This document shows, piece after piece, positions 58,291 to 64,000 of a stretch of DNA of 64,000 bases (the stretch's first letter is position 1; every line of letters begins with the position of its first letter). The notes beneath the pieces are model-generated. The model did no database searches. It was not told the DNA's origin and saw only the letters and a list, made by a program, of their open reading frames with translations. The DNA is taken from the NCBI GenBank assembly GCA_029891385.1, contig CM057231.1:21173300-21237299 (forward strand). Direction: 5' to 3'. The translations under genes were made by a program, and so were the position numbers. Origin of the DNA: Erythroxylum novogranatense. Lineage: Eukaryota; Streptophyta; Magnoliopsida; Malpighiales; Erythroxylaceae.

Positions 58291-59422
58291 AAGATGATAA
58301 GGGATTTCTTATGTGGTAAAGCAAATGGAGATTCTGGTTTTTATAAAGTTAAGTGAACTGATATGTGGAAACCAAAGGTGAAGGAGTTCTAGGAATCATT
58401 TTTGTAAGAATTACTAATAATGTCTTTTTGATTAAGAGGCTTTGGAGAATGATCTAGGATAAGCATTCATTATGGATGAAATGGATCCATAGTTACTTTT
58501 TAAAAGGGAACAGTATATGGTCCCTATCTATAAGGCCATCATATTTTTGGTTCCTTAATTAGATTTTAAAAAGAAGTGAAGCTTACTAATGATGTTTTCT
58601 GTAAAATTGGGAATGGACATACTACTTTCCTATGGCACGATAATTGGATTGGCTCAAGTCCTCTTTCCTCAAACCCTATTGCTATTTTTGCTTTTCTACG
58701 GCTAGATCATAAATCTGAGGTGGCTATTCTTTTCAACCAAAAAGAATGACTTCAACTTCTTGATGCAATCCATCATCTTAAACCTTCATGCCTTCCTAAT
58801 TTTAACTCTCAGGATTGTTTTCTATGTAAAGGGTTTTCTATCGAGAGCTTCTCTAGCAAATCTATAGGAAATGATTCTATCACTTTGATCAAGATGATCC
58901 TTGGGGCAAGGTTATCTAGTGTAATATTCTCATACCAATTTCTACTTTCCTTTTATGGCTGGTGGTCAAGAATAGAAAAGAAACAATGGAAAGACTTCAA
59001 TTTATCCAAAATTTGGATCAAATCTGATGTCTGTGTAAGAGAGGAAATGAAACTATCTATTCTTTCTATGCCCTTTTTCCAGTTTTATCTAGAATAGGAT
59101 CAAAATTTTCCTCTCTTGGCAAGGTTCTTCTGATTTACTCATCGAGATAGCTAAGTTCCTAGTAAATGCACAAGCATCCACTCCACTCTAAAAGAGGAAG
59201 GTGTTATTTCTTTCCATATCTACTCAAGAGATATGGAAAGAAAGAAATCAGCTAAAGTTCCAAAACATGGAACGATCAGTTGATTTTGTGCTACAATCAA
59301 TCATTCATACGGTTAGAGAACAATATTCATAATGGGAAAAGGAACAAGATCACTCAAGACAAAGGAATAGGAGCTAGATCTTACTTCAGGAAGTTTGTTA
59401 CTGCAAGTCGTTGGGCGAGTCC
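58291..59422 (+). pseudogene. LINE ORF2 C-terminal region (zf-RVT)
   Basis: Broken into small pieces. 'VKTVEKMIRDFLCGKANG' type sequence lies at about 58276-58330. 'CKIGNGHTTFLWHDNWIGSS' (about 58600-58660) is the classic start of the zf-RVT region. 'QEIWKERNQLKFQNMERSVD' near 59230-59285 is the terminal part. The last bases before the copia LTR read 'gcgagtccattag'. The LINE sequence seems to go on for 12 bp at 61270-61281, then another LTR begins. No poly-A tail is visible. Confidence 0.75.
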
Positions 59423-59427
59423 ATTAG
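59423..59427. repeat. Target-site duplication ATTAG, left copy
   Basis: Pairs with ATTAG at 61265-61269 around the copia-like solo LTR. Confidence 0.9.
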
Positions 59428-61264
59428 TGTAGGAAAATCCCGGGGTAGGCATCACATGCCCACAGTGCGGAATTTAAAATTTTGAGTCCCGGGATGTTCC
59501 CGAAAGCCAGGATCCATGTGTAGGTACAAACAATCAAACCATAACGACCAAAGGAGACCGTCTCTAACGGTATCCACGCAGAGGTCGGAAAACCTAACCG
59601 GGACAAACTCTTTTGACCCGGGAATAGCTAGACTAAAGAAAAGAGTGCTAGCTCTTACCTTAGCCTTGGAGAGCAAATGAGATGATCTTGGTGGAGCCTT
59701 GGAGAAGTAGAAGCAATCTTGAATGGATGATAGGAAGAAGATGAAAAACAAATTTTTTCAAGCTTAACTCTTAAGCTTTCGACTCTTCTCCTTCAACCTA
59801 CGTACAAGCTATCTTTCACCCACTTCTTATATGTATATTTAACCATTTAAAGACATAAGAAGGCATGGTGGATGGCTCATCCACGTAGGAGGCATAATAA
59901 TGCCTTAAAATGCTAAATAATGATTAGGTTTGACTTTTCAAACCATTTCATCTCCACCATTTTGGTTCCACGAAAATCATATATATATATATAATTAATT
60001 AATTATTTACTTAATTAATTAATATATATAATTGCTGAAGTGGTCGATCAAGCTGGGTCGGTCCTACCAAACTGCTAGGTCCCGCCGTGAAAAATCACCG
60101 AAGCAGATTTTCAGCAATGTCGATGTCGCGATCTCATCGGGACATATCCCAATCTCATCGGGATCCATTTAATCCTATTGCTCTCCAGATATCGGATCTC
60201 CGTCCAAACTATTTCTGATTCTCAAAGTCACTCTTATCGTGTGACCCATTAGGTTCCGGTTATGTTGGCCACTTAGATTAACACTTAATCTGAGCAAGTC
60301 ATGAGCGGTATCTAGCAACACATCATGACCCCCAATTGACCGGAAAGTAATTGGTTTGACTAATGAAACCATATCACGAACCCTTCCATAGACAATTACT
60401 GTGCAATTAGTCCTTTCACCATGCTATACCCCACTTGGTTTGAGTATGGGCAATGTGTCAACTCTTACTAGGTGATCGGATCAAATCTAGTCCAAGTGTA
60501 ATCGGTTCTCGTCCTAGGACTCATTACTTTATATGTCCATGAAGACCATCTTCATGACATATGTATCTCGGCGCCGAGACTTCAAAGTAATGATCCCGAT
60601 AAGAGGCCATGGGTATCTCTTACGCTATAATGAAGTGGTGAATCCTCTATTGGCTACTCAATTAACCCGAATACCTCAAACTGTACCCAATCACCACCCT
60701 ATGGCGACCTCTCGAAAGGCAACAAGGAATGGAGTCAAAGTACGAATCGATACCAAGATATCCTTGAGTACCTCAAGTCTAAGGATACTTGCACCATTGC
60801 TATGATGAGATTATCAACGACATTTGTATAGGACATCCATGTGATGATCTCATAGCGAGTCATCCAATGTACTTACTACCACTAGTAAGCATCCACATAT
60901 CAAATCTAAATATCTCAATATTTACGGTTTTACGAGATCCTTTGCTGATCCAATCAAGGAGTTTGACATGTCTAGTCTATCCGGATTAACGATGTCGGTC
61001 TCGTTAATCCTATAACTAGGATAATTTGAATCTTGACATAATTGCACATGATAGGAATCTCGATAGTATGATCACATCATAATTTCCTTCATGCTATGTC
61101 ATGTATCAGGGACTTCATTAATTTGATTAAAGATCATTATCAATTCATAATAAAATGAATATCAAATAAATGAAATATGCCTTGCTTTATTTATTCATAA
61201 AGTCTGTACATGACTATGAACAAAATGAGCTAAAGGGGATTGCCTTTAGGGCACTACTCTAACA
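59428..61264 (-). mobile_element. Solo copia-type LTR
   Basis: 1837 bp with ends TGTAGG on the left and TCTAACA on the right, and TSD ATTAG. Read on the minus strand it begins TGTTAGAGTAGTGCCCTAAA, has AATAAATAAAGCAAGG soon after and ends CCCCGGGATTTTCCTACA. The 1.8-kb length, ends and general wording fit a Ty1/copia LTR (not the sirevirus). No coding domains or replication signals are inside, so it is solo. The ORFs at 60175-60372 and 60533-60805 are without family signatures. Confidence 0.82.
59978..60032. repeat. AT/TTAA-rich simple repeat
   Basis: Runs of (AT)n followed by 'aattaattaatta' and a partly inverted copy 'ttaattaattaatatatata', giving a long AT hairpin inside the copia-type LTR. 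Confidence 0.75.
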
Positions 61265-61269
61265 ATTAG
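61265..61269. repeat. Target-site duplication ATTAG, right copy
   Basis: Pairs with 59423-59427. Confidence 0.9.
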
Positions 61270-61281
61270 CTCCTCCATACC

Positions 61282-64000
61282 TGTAACATCTCATCACTGA
61301 TGGGAAGGATAAATTGGTCAATTGGGACGGGTTAGAATTGTATAAATTAGTCTCGGCATGTTTATGCATAAGAGGGCCTCCATATGAACATATATTGAAA
61401 TTTTTACACATGCACATGATTGTACATGCATTCATGACATTTTTCCGGCATCTGTGTTTATTGTGAATAATGTGTTATTTGTGTTTCAAAAATTAATTGG
61501 AGTGTATTTTTGTGTGTTTCATATTTTTAGGAAATTTCAGGAAATTTCTGAAATTTTTCGAGGTACTTGCCTGGACCGGAAAAATTTCGAACTGACTGAC
61601 TGAGTAGGTTCCCTGTACTGAAAATGACTGGCCAATGGCACTGGAAAATTAGAGATATGACTTTATGATTTATTAATTTGAGCCATTGGAATTTGGAATG
61701 GAAATTTCATTGTTTTGGAAACTGACCGGTAGAGTGTTTAAAAATCGGGACAAGTGGCAAGTGACACATTTCACTTGCCTAAGGGTGCATAAGATGATGG
61801 TTATCCTATTCAATTGATTTTGGGAGAGCTTCTACGATGCTTTCAAGGGAAAGTTAAAGAAGGGAGCTTTTAAATGACAAGTCTCCTTATTCATTAAATG
61901 TTTTTGTCTTATTCTATTCTTACACGCACAACACTCCTCTTTGCAAAGACTTAAAAAGATTATTTGAAAAGCATAAAGCTTCCTCTTATCCGTAGCTCTA
62001 TTTCTCCTTCAATGGGTGTTCTCTTCTCTTTCCCTTCGTTGGTTCTCCATCATCCAAACAAAGAGTTCTTCTTGTTTCCTTGCTTGTTCCTCTTTTATTC
62101 ACTCACAAACTCAACCTTTAGCCTTGTTATGATGATGATTAGTGGGATGTTGAGTGATGGCCGTAGGTGGGGGGGAAGTAGAGATTTGGTGCTTGTTTGA
62201 AGACTTGATGATGGTGAAAAAGTTAAAGCTTGAAGTTTGTTTAGGTGAGACTTTAATTGTATGCTCTTTATCTAGTAGTTAGAAGCATAAATTAGGAGTT
62301 ATTGTGCCTAAATTTTGAATTATTGCACATTCATGTCATGAAGCTTGTGATTGGATTGTATGGGTATAAGTGTATATTTTGTAAGGATAAATGAGATGGT
62401 AGGTGATTTATGTGAATTAATAGTTTTGGCTTGTTTTTATGATGTTAGTATGATGGCAGATGGGAGTTAATTAAGGGAAGAAACTTGTGAGTGTGTGCTT
62501 CCATTTGTGACTCCTTATGCAAGTAAATGCCTTGATGAAATTATGGCTGTGTTAGTGATTACATTGGATGCCAATTGATGTAGGAATGATGTTAGAATGA
62601 AAGGGGGAGACTTAGGTATCAAATCTGAAAAAGTTACCTTATACATGTTTCAATGTTTTTGCCATAACTAGTTGTGTGGTTAAGCAAGTGAGGTGAGGTT
62701 TGTCTTAAATTAAAATTGATACATTTGGCTACATTTCCTGTGAAGGAAGTGCTGCCCAATTTTGATTAGAAGAGTGTTGAATCTTGCTTTTAAAGTGAAG
62801 TATAGGTGCAGTATGAACAGTATTTCGAGCATGATGACCTGAATCTTTGATGAATTTTCCTAGATTGCTTTGGGTTGAATTTGTGAAATTGGTCTTCATG
62901 AAAGTTGAAGATTTTTGTGTTAGCTTTTTAACGCCACTAAGTATGATATTTTTCGATGTGTAGATTGAAAGTTATGGTCTGAAATGTTCAAGTGGTAATT
63001 CAGCCTTTGGTGTGCAATGCTCTAAGTGAATAGGTTTTGGGTTGTTTGTGTTCTGATATTTATTTGGGACTGTTAATGGGGAAATTGGCTTAAGTGACCT
63101 TCTGGAAACTTGTAGAGGATTGTTGTAGCTTTCTAATGAGATATTTTATGCCAATTTTGAGTGTAATAATTGTTAGATATAAATTTGTAAAACTTTGTTA
63201 TGGTTTAGGTGAAATGCTGATTTTCTTAAACCCTAACAGGACAGCCACTGTAGTGAGAGGATTTGACCTAGTTTGAATGGGAATTTGCTTTGGAGTTCCT
63301 CTTGAGATTTGTAGTATATTGTCTGAGATTTTTATTTCTATATAGTATGTAATTTTTTGACAATGGGTTGGAAAGTTATGAAATTTGGAAGATTGAGTTA
63401 TATTTGAGAATGATTTGGATAGGTTGAAGCTTTGATTGAGAAATTGAGTAGTTTAATGAAGGAATTGGTTTTCAGTTTGTTCATGAAAGTTGTAGCCCTT
63501 GTTTTTCTATTTTTATTGACATAAAATTTGGAATTTTTAGTTAAGGGGATAAAAAGTTATGATTTTTGAAAAAATGCTGAACTGTTGTGGCAATTTTATG
63601 ATTTGGCAGTGTCTTTGAGTGCAATTTTGACACCCGTAGAGGTGAAATTGGTTTGTGTACCCTTCATGAAATTTGTCGGGTTTTCTGAGAACTTTCCAAC
63701 GAGACTGAATTTGGAATTTTTAGACACTTGTGTAAATAGATAAGGGTTTTGAAATAGGAGAAGGTAGTTAGTGAAAATTGGAAATTTGGAAAAAAGAAGG
63801 AAATTGGAAAAAAAAAATTTGGTCTGTCGCTCGCACCTTGCTAGGGCGCGAGAGACTGGGTGCGACGCCCAGCCTCTAATTTTTTTTTATTATTATTTAA
63901 TCATTTTCTTTTCTTAATTTCTTAATTTGGGATTTATGTGACCTAATTATTTCTTTTGTCAATTACTTTTTTATTCGACGTCCGATTGACCTGATTCTCG
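61282..64000 (+). mobile_element. Partial chromovirus-type LTR, cut by the window end
   Basis: Starts TGTAACATCTCATC and continues 'gggaaggataaattgg' and 'aattgggacgggttag'. This matches the beginning of the LARD LTR (minus strand from 28862) in order and spacing, but with substantial divergence. It has degenerate repeats around 'cttcatgaaagttgaag' (about 62898, 63100, 63300, 63480, 63662) and a GC-rich block at 63822-63880. At the very end it has TTCGACGTCCGATTGACCTG (63974 on), as in the LARD LTR. The five bases before it, ATACC, would be the left TSD. The remainder is outside the window. Confidence 0.85.

Noticed and set aside
60175..60989. Three ORFs of 65-90 codons in the copia-type LTR.
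   Set aside because: They fall wholly inside a solo LTR with clear TSD, lack family motifs and overlap on different strands and frames.

Overview
This window is nuclear DNA of a flowering plant, most likely a eudicot. It is AT-rich, with one spliced host gene fragment in a dense, nested field of transposable elements. By my mapping roughly 85% of it belongs to mobile elements. No bacterial operons, RNA genes or CRISPR arrays are visible. Boundaries below rest on paired ends and target-site duplications (TSDs) read from the sequence. Domain names rest on motifs recognised in conceptual translations, without database searches.

Layout: 1-846 is the start of a long LTR lying on the minus strand and cut by the window edge. 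847-3330 is non-coding, with a 23-bp minisatellite. 3370-7804 is a stop-ridden Ty3/gypsy chromovirus (gag, protease, reverse transcriptase, RNase H, integrase, chromodomain), followed by its 3' LTR (7805 to about 11076). 12465-38633 is one old Ty1/copia element of the Sirevirus type: 1.0-kb LTRs, TSD ACACC, gag-pol and an envelope-like third ORF. That third ORF has been hit twice: at 19392-23952 by a solo gypsy LTR (TSD GAAGT), and at 24694-36766 by a young large retrotransposon derivative (LARD: 4.2-kb LTRs, 3.7-kb non-coding core, TSD TTACT). The sirevirus itself seems to sit inside a small MITE-like element.

38962-42440 holds the only host gene: two exons of a plant soluble epoxide hydrolase (40686-41935) whose 3' part is missing. 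42441-48642 is a decayed CACTA (En/Spm) DNA transposon with a TNP2-type transposase on the minus strand (TSD TCT). About 49100-49880 is a hAT transposase remnant. From about 50100 to 61281 runs an L1-type LINE broken by two solo LTRs: 53676-58034 (gypsy, TSD CTATT) and 59428-61264 (copia-like, TSD ATTAG). A further chromovirus LTR starts at 61282 and leaves the window.

The genes do not form a pathway; the region is a stratigraphic record. LTR divergence puts the sirevirus earlier than the LARD, and solo LTRs show repeated loss of internal domains by LTR-LTR recombination. The most interesting structure is inside the long LTRs. Different families share a degenerate 180-210-bp periodicity, and some share a GC-rich hairpin cassette placed next to a conserved CGTCCGATTGACC-type box. 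The LARD and the coding chromovirus share LTR landmarks, polypurine-tract context and tail sequence, so they may be a non-autonomous/helper pair.
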